Positions 10,224 through 22,032 of a stretch of DNA of 46,853 nt are shown here, piece by piece. Location of the stretch: positions 1-46,853 of the forward strand of contig JAWQRO010000241.1 of the NCBI GenBank assembly GCA_033557835.1, given 5' to 3'. The DNA is from Helochares maculicollis (Eukaryota; Arthropoda; Insecta; Coleoptera; Hydrophilidae). The first letter of the stretch is position 1, and each line of letters opens with the position of its first letter. The notes beneath the pieces are model-generated. The model saw nothing but the letters and a program-made list of their open reading frames with translations. It was not told where the DNA came from and searched no databases. Made by a program: the position numbers and the translations under genes.

Positions 10224-10267
<44 letters not shown>
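10224..10267. repeat. (AT)n microsatellite
   Basis: About 22 uninterrupted AT dinucleotides directly beyond the 3' end of PLE copy 1. Simple repeats at retroelement 3' ends can be part of the target or of the insertion tail. Confidence 0.95.
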
Positions 10268-10269
<2 letters not shown>

Positions 10270-13200
10270 ATAATATTTTCTATAGAGTGCTTTTAATACA
10301 ACTAAATATTTTGTTATAAAGGAAAAGCAGCCAATTAATTAGTTAAAACAAATGACAACAATGTAGTTTGGCTTTATTGTTGTTTGTTAGTGTAATTTAT
10401 TATTTGAGAACGACATAAGTCGTTTTAAACATATGTCAGCAAACAAAACCAAATAAACAAAGATGCTGTTAATAGATTGGCAATAGTCGCAAAGAATTTT
10501 TAGTCTAAACACAAAAGATTAAACGTAACCAAAGTTAGACATAATGAGAATCTATGTAATATTTATTGGTTCCTAATTCCTCGACCCCATCTTTGGTCTA
10601 GAATAATAGTTCACATCTTGCCCTCATCAGATCACGTTCTACTATAGGAAAACTACAAATTGTGGATGGTATTTCAGACAATAGTTTATACATGACGAAG
10701 ATTAAAAAGTCGTACTTGCCTTCGGGTGGGTATAGAGAGGTAAAAACTATTAAATAAGACTAAATTTTCCTGAAATATCACGATTTCATCGGCTTTACAA
10801 GGACAAGAAAGGCAATACCACCCTAGTACTAAAAAATAAACTTTTTTCCTAAACATATTGAAATGAAATTTATTGGGCTGCCAATTTTTTGAACACTCCT
10901 TATCCCTCTCCAAATTTCTTAGATTCATATTTTATTTAAGTTTCGGAGCAAAATAATTAAATTGTCTGTGCATCTCCACACAGTTGGTAAAGTTAAAAAA
11001 GCATATGCTTACTTAACTTCTTATGAATGCCAGATTTATTTGCTACATTTAGGTTAATTGAGCTGAATCCACTCTATCTAAGTTTAAAACATAAGCGAAT
11101 ATTTTTATGAATACACACGTTTGGGGCAAATGATGGGTTATGCTTATTAATATGAAAACATATAAACGAAAATATTATAAGAACTAGTCAGCGTCAATTG
11201 CATGCTAATTAGTTATTATATGTTAAACTTGTAATTCAATAGATGACTGACGGCATAGCGTATAAGTATGTTGAAAAATTATCAAAATACAGAAAGCACA
11301 GCTAAGATTATAATATTGTACAATTATCGTATCTACTGCAAAAAGTTTGCTTGAAAAGTATACAAACTCGTTTCTTGCTGCTCGTCTTATTCTACAAAAC
11401 GTGGGGATAACGACGTATTGCTATTAAAATTATGTGCATCATGTACTTGTCTTTGTTAGAAAATGCTTTCTGGTTCATGGTGGAGATATGCTATCTCCTC
11501 CTCTTAGTTCCACTCAAGGCAAGGTTATTTTCAAGGCTAGTCTACATATGAAGTTATATTGTTGTAAATTTAGCTACTATCCTTAGATGAATCTTGTATT
11601 ATTACAAATGTTTTCTTGTTTTGTTTCCCTTTTGCAAATCCTTGGTCTGACTCTGGCATCCTTTTGTGACTTTGTGCTTTCTTATATATTTATTTCAATA
11701 GCAAATTCTCAGCTACACTTTTACTAGTTTTGTTAGTGCTATGTAGTTGCTGGCTAGTTTTTAGTTTAATGTTTCAAAGTAGGATATAGCAGAATACTAA
11801 TTAATAACTGCTGAAGGATGCAATTACTAACAATCTGGTTATAAGTGTAGTCATTAAATATTTAACTTTAGCTGGATGCCTCCGAAAAATCTAATTAGTA
11901 CAGATGTAGCAGTGAGCACATATCAAAGAGTGCATGTTGTAAATTACCTTTGGTTCACTGAAGTTCTATTAAGTTATCACGAATTATATCCCTGTTCCAT
12001 TTCTGAAAACAAAACGGCATACACCGGACGTAGAGGTATTTATTAGATTTCAACTCCTTTGATCTTCACATTAGTATCCGACTAGAGGTTGTTTAATTAG
12101 GATACCAGATGGCGGATATATGTTTTTGAACGCTTTTGAAACATAAGAGATGATTAGCAACGAATAGCCGTTTATCATGGCAATATAGGAAAAAAGGTAG
12201 ACATAATCCCTGATAAAAAATTCCTTAGCGACTAGCGATTTTCTTGTTAGTTTCCTATCGTCCTGATACTCTTATCTCTCGTGACTTCAGTTTGACTTTC
12301 TTTCACCTTCAATAATGGTTTTTACTTTAAGTCAATTTATATTTATTTATTCTCTAGGAGAACAATAATTGGAACTAGAAAGTCTCAAACAGTTTATTTG
12401 ATAACTTTGTTGAACTGACATCTGATATCCAAATAAACTATAATTTGAATTGTAATGAGTATCTAGCTTACCGGAATTCCTGAAACGAGCTCCTTGTTAA
12501 GGTAGAGCTAAATGTAAATACGCCAATTACCTTCAAGTTTATAACCACATTCTCCAGTATTCTCATCGAAATGCGAATACATATTTTTCCGTGAAAAGTC
12601 CTCAAGCTTGGCCTGGGATAGAGCACAGCGTAGAAATCCTTGCAGCTTTCCCATTACAGGGATTCACCAGCCCTTTAATACATATCAAATGGGGTAAAGT
12701 TTGCGCATATTTAAATGTCCGACCTTACACCCCAAGGCCCGTTTACACGAAATATCCAATGGTTTCACTAACGTATAGGTGTGAGCAGTAGAGCAATATC
12801 GGATAAGTAGATTCATACCACAAGAGAGAACAGAGGAAACAAAGAGACCCCAAAACTCACAAGATAATGTTATTTATTGCGACGCCGCTGTGGAAACAGT
12901 CTCGTAAATAAACGGTGGACGTCGCGTCGGTATAACCTTCCATATCTACGATACGTTTGCATATATCTACATACATTCTGCACAATGAGAAAAATACGCA
13001 AGCACTAACTGTGGTGTCACATGTAAATATACAAAACAGCTCAGATCCTTGTAAATATTAGCAACAAAATGTTTGGAATTTTGAGACCAGCTGCTAAAAA
13101 TATTTAAGCCTGTAGAATGTGATCTTAAAGATGCTACAAAAATGTTATCTAGTTGGTTTAATTTAGATAGTCGTTGCACATTTTCTGTACTAATTTCATT

Positions 13201-13276
13201 GTATGTATTAAACGAAAGATAAAAATCGCTAAGATCAATATAGTGACATCATTTAATATATAAAATAGTGTAGTTA
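10268..13276. other. no gene recognised
   Basis: Mostly AT-rich non-coding DNA. A block at about 10560-10930 and a GC-richer, CpG-containing block at about 12580-12960 look different from their surroundings and could be old repeats, but I recognise no family and no splice-supported coding exon. A minus-strand frame at 13179-12967 (70 codons) is unclassified. Confidence 0.4.
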
Positions 13277-13278
13277 TA

Positions 13279-14521
13279 CCAGGTGCGCAAAATTAAAATA
13301 TCGTTTTGTTGCTAAGATATGGCGCATGAAATCTATTGAAGTAACCTTTGGAACCCAAAGCACCATTCTTTTGGTAAGGCTGCCAACTACAAAACGTCAT
13401 ATTCGTTTAGTTGTTTTCTTTTTCGTGTTAAACATGTCGAATTTTGAGTCAAGTAATGAGCATTTGTGGCATGTAATGATTTTGTTCAGTCAAAAGAAAA
13501 AGGCATCGGAAAATCGAATTATTGTAGAAACTTGCGGCGACCTTGCTCTAACTATTAAAACTTGTGAACGCTGGTTTCAACGTTTCAAAATTGATGATTT
13601 CAATGTTATTGACAAAGAACGTGAAAATCGGCCAGCATAGTTTAAAGACGACGAATTACAAGCATAATTGGACGAAGACGATACACAAATACAACAAATG
13701 ATGGCGGAGCAGTTCAATGTCACTCGGCAAGCCATTTTTGATCGCCTTAGAGCCATGGGGAAGATTCAAAACGTTGTAAAATGCGTTTCACACAAACTGA
13801 ACGAAGGACAAATGGAAAAACAAACAACTGTGTGCAAAATGCTGCATTTACGCTACAAAAGAAACTTGTTTTTGTATCAGGTTGTAACTGGTGATGAAAA
13901 ATAGATATATTTTGAGAATCCCAAACGTAAGAAATCGCGAGGAACGCCAGGATAACCATCAACATCGAGTACAAAACCGGATCGATTTGGGAGGAAGACA
14001 ATGCTGTCTGTGTGATGGGATCAGAAGAGTGTACAAAGAACTTCTCAAATCCGTCGAAACAGTTAATACCGTCCGCTATCGACAACAAAGGATCAATTTA
14101 AACCACTCATTTATCGAAAAACGCCCAGAATGGGCTCTAAGACACGACAAAGTCATTCTGCAGCATGACAATGCTTCTGCACATTCAGCCAAAGTGGTCA
14201 AAGAAACGATTTATCTACTTGGTTGAGAACTGCTACCCCATCCGCCGTAATTACCAGACCTGGCGCCTTTTGATTATCATTATTTCTCATCGATGGGACA
14301 CGCACTGGCCGAGCAACACTTCAAGATTTTTGAAGATGTACAAAAATGGATATCAATGAAAGTTGAAGCTTCGTTTTGGAACGGTGTGCATAAATTGCCT
14401 GAGAAATGGATAAAATGTCTAAAAATTGAGGGTCTATTCTTTGAATAAAAAAATGTTTCACCATTGTTCCTGAATAATTGCGTACATGAAAAAAAACAAC
14501 ATTTTCAACTTGCGCACCTGG
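13279..14521 (+). mobile_element. full-length mariner transposon, mauritiana (Mos1-like) subfamily
   Basis: A 1243-bp element bounded by imperfect inverted terminal repeats, CCAGGTGCGCAAAATTAAAA at the left and its counterpart CCAGGTGCGCAAGTTGAAAA read inward from 14521, with TA duplicated at 13277-13278 and 14522-14523. The length and the ITR start CCAGGTG match Mos1-type mariners (about 1.29 kb). Confidence 0.95.
13434..14448 (+). pseudogene. mauritiana-type mariner transposase, decayed
   Basis: The transposase frame starts at ATG 13434 (MSNFESSNEHLWHVM) and ends at TAA 14446-14448. It has an in-frame stop at 13638-13640, another at 13902-13904 just after the catalytic VTGDEK, and later frameshifts. 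Mos1-like landmarks: TIKTCERWFQRFK (HTH), LDEDDTQIQQMMAEQ, VTGDEK (first catalytic Asp), LQHDNASAH (second Asp), PDLAPFDYHYF (third Asp, D34D spacing) and the C-terminal HKLPEKW. All three catalytic aspartates survive although the frame is broken, so the copy died by point mutation rather than by loss of its core. Confidence 0.92.
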
Positions 14522-14523
14522 TA

Positions 14524-15339
14524 ATTTTAGTCGTAAATTACATGCCCAAAATTCTCACTTTTTAATTTATTTTTGTGTAGATTTTTTACAATTTTTTAAA
14601 AATATTGTCATAGTTTCAAGAAAACCATTTCATAGTAACATCTTTTGCAGTCTTCGAAGCGCTGCCTGACAAATTTTGAATCATTTTGCTGCCTTAGGAA
14701 CAAGTTTGTTGTTATTTTACTATTGACTTCTGGTATTAATAGTACGTGTGAATACAAAAGTTTGTTATTTGGTACTATTTCGATTATGAAAGAAAACTTA
14801 TGGTAAAATTTGCTCCATGTCTTCAAGAATTGATCATATTGTTTTAAGCATTCGTTAACATCGCTTACGTATAAGAGATAAGAGATATATAACAGATAAG
14901 TAGGATAAGTAGGTAGTATGTGTTTTTAAATATGAAATGTGTAATTATTTAATTATATTTATTATTAAATAAATGAAAAAATTGGTGAAGAGCAATGAGA
15001 CATCCAGATTTTATATTATTAGCTCATTGTTGCGGTTTTACATTTTTTTCATTAAGTTTTAGAATTTAGTACTTGAATCTTCTATACATTACATAAATAT
15101 TATTTGTGATAGAAATAATTTGAAGCTAGGAGCTTCAAATGAGCTGGCAATAAGCTGAAAGTGCTTCTTTTATTTACCGTTGCCAATTTTGTTTTGATAT
15201 TATGCTCTGGTTTATTATACTTATTACTGCTTCTCCATAAGGTATATTTATTTGTTTTATTTGATTGATTTCATTTTCAATTTCCATAATAGCTTACATA
15301 TTTTACAAGTTAATTTTTATAGCATAATTTAATATATAC
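14524..15339. other. no gene seen; contains a perfect short hairpin
   Basis: AT-rich. A short tandem-like run around AGATAAGAGATA occurs at 14870-14910, and a perfect 10-bp hairpin at 15118-15140 (arms ATTTGAAGCT and AGCTTCAAAT, loop AGG). No coding exon found. Confidence 0.4.
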
Positions 15340-15720
15340 TACCATTTATTATTATAATTGCAAACACTAATCAGCTAATTTACAGTTTCTCTTTAATATT
15401 ATAAAGCATCTTCAGAAGTAACGATATTAAAGTTTTAATACAGTAATATAATGTTATAAACATACATTTTGATTATTAATAACCTACAAGCTGAATCGTT
15501 TACTTTATGCTTCTTGGTAGGGATGGCATCGTATTCCTAGAGTAGATCGGCAATATCATTTATATTTTTCAAGCATTTTGTTCGATGATCAAATGAAGTA
15601 TTTATAAAGAGACATTTCCAATATTTTTGCACTTCCATAGTCTAACGAGTGATTTTGTTTAATTGCCTGTTTGGCTATGTTGTACAATTGAGTATTATCT
15701 TGATACTAAATTTCTGTTGA
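15340..15720 (-). pseudogene. Penelope-like element 3' fragment (copy 2)
   Basis: A heavily decayed PLE C-terminus on the minus strand. The segment 15677-15639 reads AKQAIKQNHSLDY, the counterpart of AKHANNHNHTFDY in copy 1. 15560-15505 reads NDIADLL, stop, EYDAIPTKKHK, the counterpart of KDIADLPPEYEAILTTKK. The 3' untranslated region follows with a hammerhead-like hairpin at 15415-15385. The element boundaries are indistinct. It is clearly older than the copy at the right edge of the window. Confidence 0.75.
15385..15415 (-). ncRNA. hammerhead-ribozyme-like motif in PLE copy 2
   Basis: Minus strand: CTGAAGA, a bulged T, a hairpin with arms GCTTTA/TAAAGA, then GAAAC. Compared with the right-edge copy (GCTTC/GAAGC), the fifth stem pair has changed from C-G to T-A on both sides. 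That is a compensatory double change which keeps the helix. Core bases are intact; the closing pair is now G-A. Confidence 0.5.
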
Positions 15721-17574
15721 TTCTACATACGATAGTTTTTATCACATTATATTAGTTTGTTCTCTTCAAATATAAGAAGTATCTTCAAAGTAGCACAACT
15801 ATCACTGGCCGGAAACAATTTGTTTAACTGGCTTCTATAAATGAAGATTGTGTTGGCTGGTGTCTCTTTAGGACAATGACTTGAAATCTCCCAGTAAATC
15901 TCAATGTCTAGTCTTGCAAACATTTTTTTAACACTTCTAAGCAGTCATGAAATTGAATTTAACACCAAGTGAGATTTCTCAGTGTAATTATTACCTTAAA
16001 GTGTTACAATATTTTGAATCACGTGTATATAAATCATAGCTGTCTATTGTCAGTATGTGAAACCATGTAGAAATATGTTTTCCGTTCCCTTCAGTGGTCG
16101 CAAAATTTTCACTGCTTTATAGTTTTATCAAAGATAAAAAAATATGGAATAATTTCTCTCATGTGTGTAATGCCGATTTTCTGGGTCTTTATCCTATAAT
16201 AAAGAATCAAATGTTGTGCTACGTTGCCCAAAATAGTTTAAATGTTCAGTTTTTAATGGCACAAGTATTTGATAAAATTCTCGAAATTCGCCTATACCCT
16301 TATGACAATATTAATCCAAGAGATCCTCTTAGAATTCCGCTCCAGTGGGAATTTTCGTTATCTCTGAAGCCTACTACGTTCCTGCATAATATACCTACAT
16401 GCGGAACATACATGGGAAGCTCCTCGTGCCGTTTTCCCTCAGAGCAGGAAATAAAAGCAAATGACGCGTCGTTGCCTGTAACTGAAGAGATTTCCCGGTA
16501 CCCGTGAGGTTGAGTGCGTAGGAGGGGAAACATCGTGCTGGATAATCAGGTCAGATTAACTGGTATTCGTTCGGGCGGATTATTGCCCTCAGTTATTTTC
16601 AGTTTCTATTTCATATTATCCGATCTGTGATTACCTTCCTGAATGCCGGTTCCGACCTTTGTCTAATGGAGCAACGAATCATTGGTGCGAGCATTTGAAT
16701 CGTTTGTGAATTGCTATTTATGATGGTTCTCATTTTGCATGATTGGGGTATGATCTGTAATTGCTTTTGATGCTAGCTACATATGAAATAACGTACGACA
16801 GTAGGGTTTAAGGTTTTTTTACCACAAATTAGCTTATATTAACTTAACACAATGTTTGAAACTTGTGAGACTCAGTATTGTACAAGTAAAATAATTGAAA
16901 TTAACAATATGTTACTATAATATTTTTATTCTTCGAAAATACTTTACGAGCTAAAAATTTGCTCACAGCACCTTAACAATTCATCACAATAAAATAGAAC
17001 GGCTGAAGAATATTAATACTGAATTGCTCTTTTAATAAGTTACTAAGTAATGAGAATATGAGATATGTTGTTCGCCATTTTATGGACATAACCCGTTAAT
17101 ATTTTAAATTTAGGGTTGTATAATCTTACATATAACTAGTAATATTATAATAATACTGCTCTATAGAAAAAGTATTATACATCAATGCATAAAAATATAT
17201 TCACAGCTTTAGAATCCAGGTAGAGTATCTTTCTAAATTTGGATTTTCCGTTCTTTTATTGGTTATGACAGAAGTTAATAACAGGCTGAGCACAGGTGAT
17301 ATGTAAATCAGCTTTTATCGCTAATTTAAATCATAAAAAAATAATGGAAGGAGATGGAAACACGACGCAATCCCCGCGTTAGGCATTACCAAATGAAAAG
17401 CCTGGAAGTTAAAAAACAAATTTTCAAAAAATCTCCAACAAAGGAATTTTCATGTTTGGCAGCATTTTTTAAAGAGAATATTGGACGTAGTGCTAGCCCC
17501 AAGTTATAATTAAATTCATAAAGTTTGCAATTTTCAGGACGAAGTGGCTGTGATACGCTGTCAAATACTCCATG
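15721..17574. other. no gene recognised; GC-richer island at 16310-16690
   Basis: AT-rich except for 16310-16690, which is visibly richer in G and C. That island holds long open frames on both strands (plus 16094-16507 beginning at GTG; minus 16533-16300 beginning ATG). Neither frame matches a family I know. The island may be a low-copy repeat or a decayed exon. Confidence 0.4.
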
Positions 17575-17735
17575 TGACATGTAAACGAAGAGAAAAATTA
17601 AATTTTATTATAGTCCGGCCGCTCTTTGTCTGCAAATAAATGGATCTGCTAAACTGTGCGATAATAAAAACCCCTTTTCAGCTTTTTTCCATCTGACCCA
17701 AATATTTTATCTATTCTAAAGATTTAATAATTTTA
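17575..17735 (+). repeat. left arm of a diverged inverted repeat
   Basis: Reads ACATGTAAACGAAGAGAAAA ... ATTAAATTTTATTATAG ... TTTTCAGCTTTTTTCC. The reverse complement of 18622-18465 has the same order of blocks (GTAAACGTAGACAGAAAAG, ATTAAATTTTATTATAG, CTTTTCAGCTTTTCCC). About 70 percent of positions agree by eye across some 150 bp. Together with the other arm it encloses about 730 bp. Confidence 0.7.
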
Positions 17736-18464
17736 GCAGGGGCGAGAAAATATCAACAAAAACACCCTAATACTAGTTTATAAGCCAAATGGATCTGAAT
17801 CACTGAAAATCATTAATGTGGCCCTTTAGCGAATGGTATTTTAATTGCATCAGCATGCGTGAACAGATAAACATTTGGGACAACTGGTGCATCCTTTAAT
17901 TAAAATTAATTGCTGCATGCAAATATTCATTTTCAATTGAATTTTTTAGTATGTCACTTTCAGTATTTAAACACTACAAAATTCTGATTCACACCAGCAA
18001 TATTAAAGTTGCGCAAACAATTGCACCTAAAGATATTATAAATGTACTGTAAATGAGCCTCAAATTTATAACGCATATTGCGAAAATTCTTAATTAGTAT
18101 CATATTATGATTTTAAGTATGTGTTTGTTTTTTATATGTTTCATAATTGGATAAAGTTTTTGACACCTCCCAAATATAAATTAGAACGTTTTCACTCTTT
18201 AAAAGCGTTTCCAATTTGGAGAGTTCAAGCATTTTCCGCAATTTCCAGTCAGCGGAATTTTGTACACAAAACTTGTCGTGTACGTTTCCAATTAGAAGTA
18301 GTCTGGCCAATCAAAGGTTTGAACCGTGTTACACTCGTAGCGAAATCAATATCGGTCAGAGCGTTTGAAAAGAGGCCCTTTTATCCAGAAGTAATATGTC
18401 GAACGAAAAGTCTTTGACTGACCAAAACTACACACACGGTAGATAGATTTCAATCCAGTTTCGC

Positions 18465-18622
18465 TTCCGATAAAGAATTTTATGAGACGGAAAGGGAAAA
18501 GCTGAAAAGGTTTTCTATTATTCAGACTTTTGTAGTTCCATTGTATTCGTGGACAACAAAGAACGTCGTGCGCTATAATAAAATTTAATATGTCTCTTTT
18601 CTGTCTACGTTTACGTCATACC
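18465..18622 (-). repeat. right arm of the same inverted repeat
   Basis: Inverse counterpart of 17575-17735. The pair is either two copies of one MITE-like repeat in opposite orientation or the ends of a foldback element. The 17736-18464 spacer shows no recognisable gene. Confidence 0.7.
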
Positions 18623-20829
18623 CGAGGCTCCCTTTGGACAACGTAGAAAAACACTGATGGACTGGGCCCGAAAATTTAATTTCGAAATTAACAAGGGTGC
18701 TACAAACGTGGGAATTTCAATTCGAGATATTTTAATTGCATTTCAAAGTTGCTACAGGCTTTCTGCTGGGTCGTGCAAAATTCAATTTCTGGAAGTAAAA
18801 TCCTCTTTTATGATTTGTTTTTCAACTTTTTTTCTACCTCCAATTTTATTTTTTTACATGTATTAATCTTAAACAATTCTGCGTTTTAATTTTTTGAGTA
18901 ATTAAATCCCATTAATTTGCAAATACTGCTAATTTCAATTAAATCTTTAATTAATACAGTATCAGTTTTTATTGATTAAATGTTTCACAATTGTTGTTTC
19001 AGCTGGATATATTTTTGAACAAACTTTTAGAAAGAGAGCTTAATTTTTTTCATAAGAACGCATGAACATTCTAAGCAACTGGAGATGCTGCTAATAAATC
19101 AGTTTCTAGTAGTAATTCTAAGATTGTATTATTTCAAAAGTATATACTATTAAATTGCTGCTAACATAAACAAACGAGCGGTTTATTGGCTGTTATCCTC
19201 AAACACTTAACCAACACGTAAAATTGTTATTGTTTTGTTACACCTTCTGTCGTTTTTCCTTCCACGCCCTTACAAGGCAACCACGGTTTCTAAATTTAGT
19301 GTAGTTTACTTGCCAAATGTCAATGCTGAAACAACATTAATCTTTGTTTAACATGGACGGAAAGAAAACTCGTTTATTACGCCCTAATTTCTATTTTATA
19401 TAAAGTGAGGGTTGGTTCGTCAATTGCCTCACGCAAAAAAGTTTAGTTTAGATAAATTGTTAGGATTCTATTTTGATATGAAAATCCTAATCCGCTAGAA
19501 TGAGACAAAACGAGGCACTACATCCAACTGAGAACTCTCCGAAAATTTGTTTCAAAACCGTTTTACAGGTATTTTACAGGATTGTATTTTTGTATATGTA
19601 ACTCAAATTCATATATTTTTATTCGAAGGGTGCTGAGAATCTATTTCATTGAATAAGTTACGCGTTTTAAATATTTCATTTTATTTCATTAAAGGTAATT
19701 TACCCAATTTTATACTATTAATATAGTTTAATGAGTCCTTTACTGAAATTGAAATATTTGTAATCAAAACTTAGTAGCATAAAAATAAAAAGTAGTTCTT
19801 ACTTTTGAAACATTGATAGCAGAACTATTATTTCTTGCATATTTAATTTGTTTATTCTTTTTCGACGATGATTATTTCGAATATATTATTTCTGCAAAAC
19901 GATTATAAATTAAGCTGAATGCAAAGTTAAATTTATGACCCCTAAACACAAGAGTTCATAAGTTTTTGCCTGGGACTATCTCCGAACTTTCATATAAAAA
20001 GAAGTTTTATAAGTAAGCAGACGGAAAAATAAATAACATCAGTGGAGGCCCAAAGAGATGGTTCCCACATCAAAAATTATATTTCCGTGCTCTGCGAACT
20101 ACGTAAGACTACCAATTTTCCATGAGTATAAAATATTCTCTTTGATATTCGCATTTGACGTTTTCGAATATTCCTTGTGCATCATGTCTTTTTATGAATT
20201 AATTATCGATTTTGTGTTCCGTATATCAGCTTCAGATAACCAAATATTACATGCCGAAGAGAGCTATGCGGAATTTATTTTGTTAGTGTTGTTTCTGACA
20301 GCGAATATGTTATTCAAGATATATTCAGAACAAGTTGACATAGAAAAAGTATGCTATTACATGGATGTTTCTACTGTGAAATTTAAACTCTATGCAGTGA
20401 TTTAGTGTTTATTTATTGTAACATCTGGATGTTGTTGCATAATTTTAATAGACTGGGGTTCAAGCAACATAATTTTCGTTTTACTAAAGTTAATTTTTGG
20501 AATGGAAAACTAACTCTATTTTATTAGAATCAGTCAATTCTGTCAATAAGTAGAAATTTGTACATTTGTTTCAAACCAAACATAAACCTAAAGTCTCAAC
20601 TAATGCAAATTATATCTGCAGGTGAAACAGGTTTGTTCTATTTACACTCGATAGTGAGGCAATCAGTTTAATATTACTAACAGAAAAACAAACACAAATA
20701 GGTATTTATTGTCAATTGCAGAATGAAACCACCCCTTTTACGTTATATTGATTTTTGCTGTCCCATATGCAAATGACTTGTTTATATTTAAAGAGCTTTA
20801 CATTTATTAATTTGGCTGCTATTATAAAG
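18623..20829. other. no gene recognised; one 115-codon open frame
   Basis: AT-rich. An ATG-initiated frame at 20058-20405 (+) encodes 115 mainly hydrophobic residues (MVPTSKIIFPC start, LYAVI end). It has no family resemblance I can name, no splice context and no support beyond length, and could be chance. Confidence 0.3.
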
Positions 20830-22020
20830 CTATATGTGCATTTAATAATATTGTTTGTAAACAAACTATTTGTATATTAGTAATTTATAAGCGAAAATAT
20901 TAACATTAGTGGCATTATGTTTTTGATAAGGTTGGCTTCGCATTTCAAGGTTAATGTTTTTGATATTGTTGATGAAGACGTTTTGCACAGATTTTATAAG
21001 GAGTATTCCTATAGAAGCGGTTTCCGTGCGAAGTATTAAATTTTCAGAAGATATCCGATATTGTAGTCAAATGTAGCACTTTCTTTGTTGGCGTTTTTGC
21101 CTAATGCTAATCGGGTGAATATTAGTGTCAAATTTATGTTCTACGTAATATTTACCACATTACTTACAACTTACATCAAAGATTATCTCATTGATATCAA
21201 TTTGTTTATAAATAATATTTGTTTTGTCCATTTATATTTTGTCCAGTTTTGCGACGGCGGTGTTGGTAGGATTGTTTTTTCTGGATTATTAGATGATTTA
21301 AATTAAAGAGTAAATATCGCTAGCTATGGTTTTTTGAAACCAGTTTGTTATTTATTATTTCATTGCTAACTTCGGCTAATTAATAGAATTCGAGAAAATT
21401 ACACTTTGGAAACTATTTGTATTTCTATTGTGAAATAAAACGTAAGAATGGCATGGTTCAAATATGTCAAGATATTCCATGCTTAAGTTGGCAACTTGCT
21501 GTTAAGGGTGAGCTTTTGCGTTGGTAGAAACTGGTTTTTAAACATAAAATATGTAAAAATATGTTTATATATTACTTACTTTGGCTTGTAAGTTTTTAAC
21601 TTTTATTTCAATATTTTGAATGGTATATTGTTAAATTTATTAGCATTTGTGTGATATCTACAGATGTTTTATTTTTCTAGAAAAAATTAATTTGGTATTG
21701 AGAGGTATGTAGGAGTTTCAATTGAGTTTATAATAGGTCGAAATAGTTTGTCTTCTTTATGAATTTTCAGTAGAAAGTCAATTTGCACCTTAAGGTTGTT
21801 GCAACGTTTTTGTATTGGAATATTTGCTTTCATTTGGTCAGATTGGTTATTGTTAATTTTGATTTTGCTTTCAAACGTAAACATTAGCGTATAATTTGTG
21901 GTAAATTTATCTTTGTATGGTTCAATATTTGTATTTAATTTAATTTCATGAGACAGCAGCTGCTTTTTTCAAATTTTTAATTTTTCTGCTTGAATTTTCT
22001 GGGCTTCAATGCATATTTTA
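20830..22020 (-). pseudogene. Penelope-like element fragment (copy 3)
   Basis: A decayed PLE on the minus strand with an internal RT deletion. In order: NQSDQMKANIP and FLLKIHKEDKLFRPIINSIE (about 21830-21715), the PLE signature usually written PKIHKE..LRPI; TNWFQKTIASDIY (about 21345-21310), matching TNWYQNPTRSWRYIH of copy 1; a CK.CGKYYV zinc-finger/YIG-like core (about 21165-21140); LALGKNANKESATFDY (about 21110-21065); then remnants of the C-terminal LLEILHIKT...EYEA block. The 3' untranslated stretch TTTGTTTACAAACAAT (about 20870-20855) is shared with the right-edge copy. The upstream end meets the TIR element starting at 22033. Confidence 0.78.
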
Positions 22021-22032
22021 TTATACTATATA

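Noticed and set aside
13747..14088. 113-codon minus-strand frame inside the Mos1-like mariner
   Set aside because: Antisense shadow of the transposase.
20058..20405. 115-codon ATG-initiated hydrophobic frame
   Set aside because: Considered as a membrane protein or chemoreceptor exon, but no family motif, splice context or compositional signal supports it; AT-rich DNA readily gives hydrophobic chance frames.
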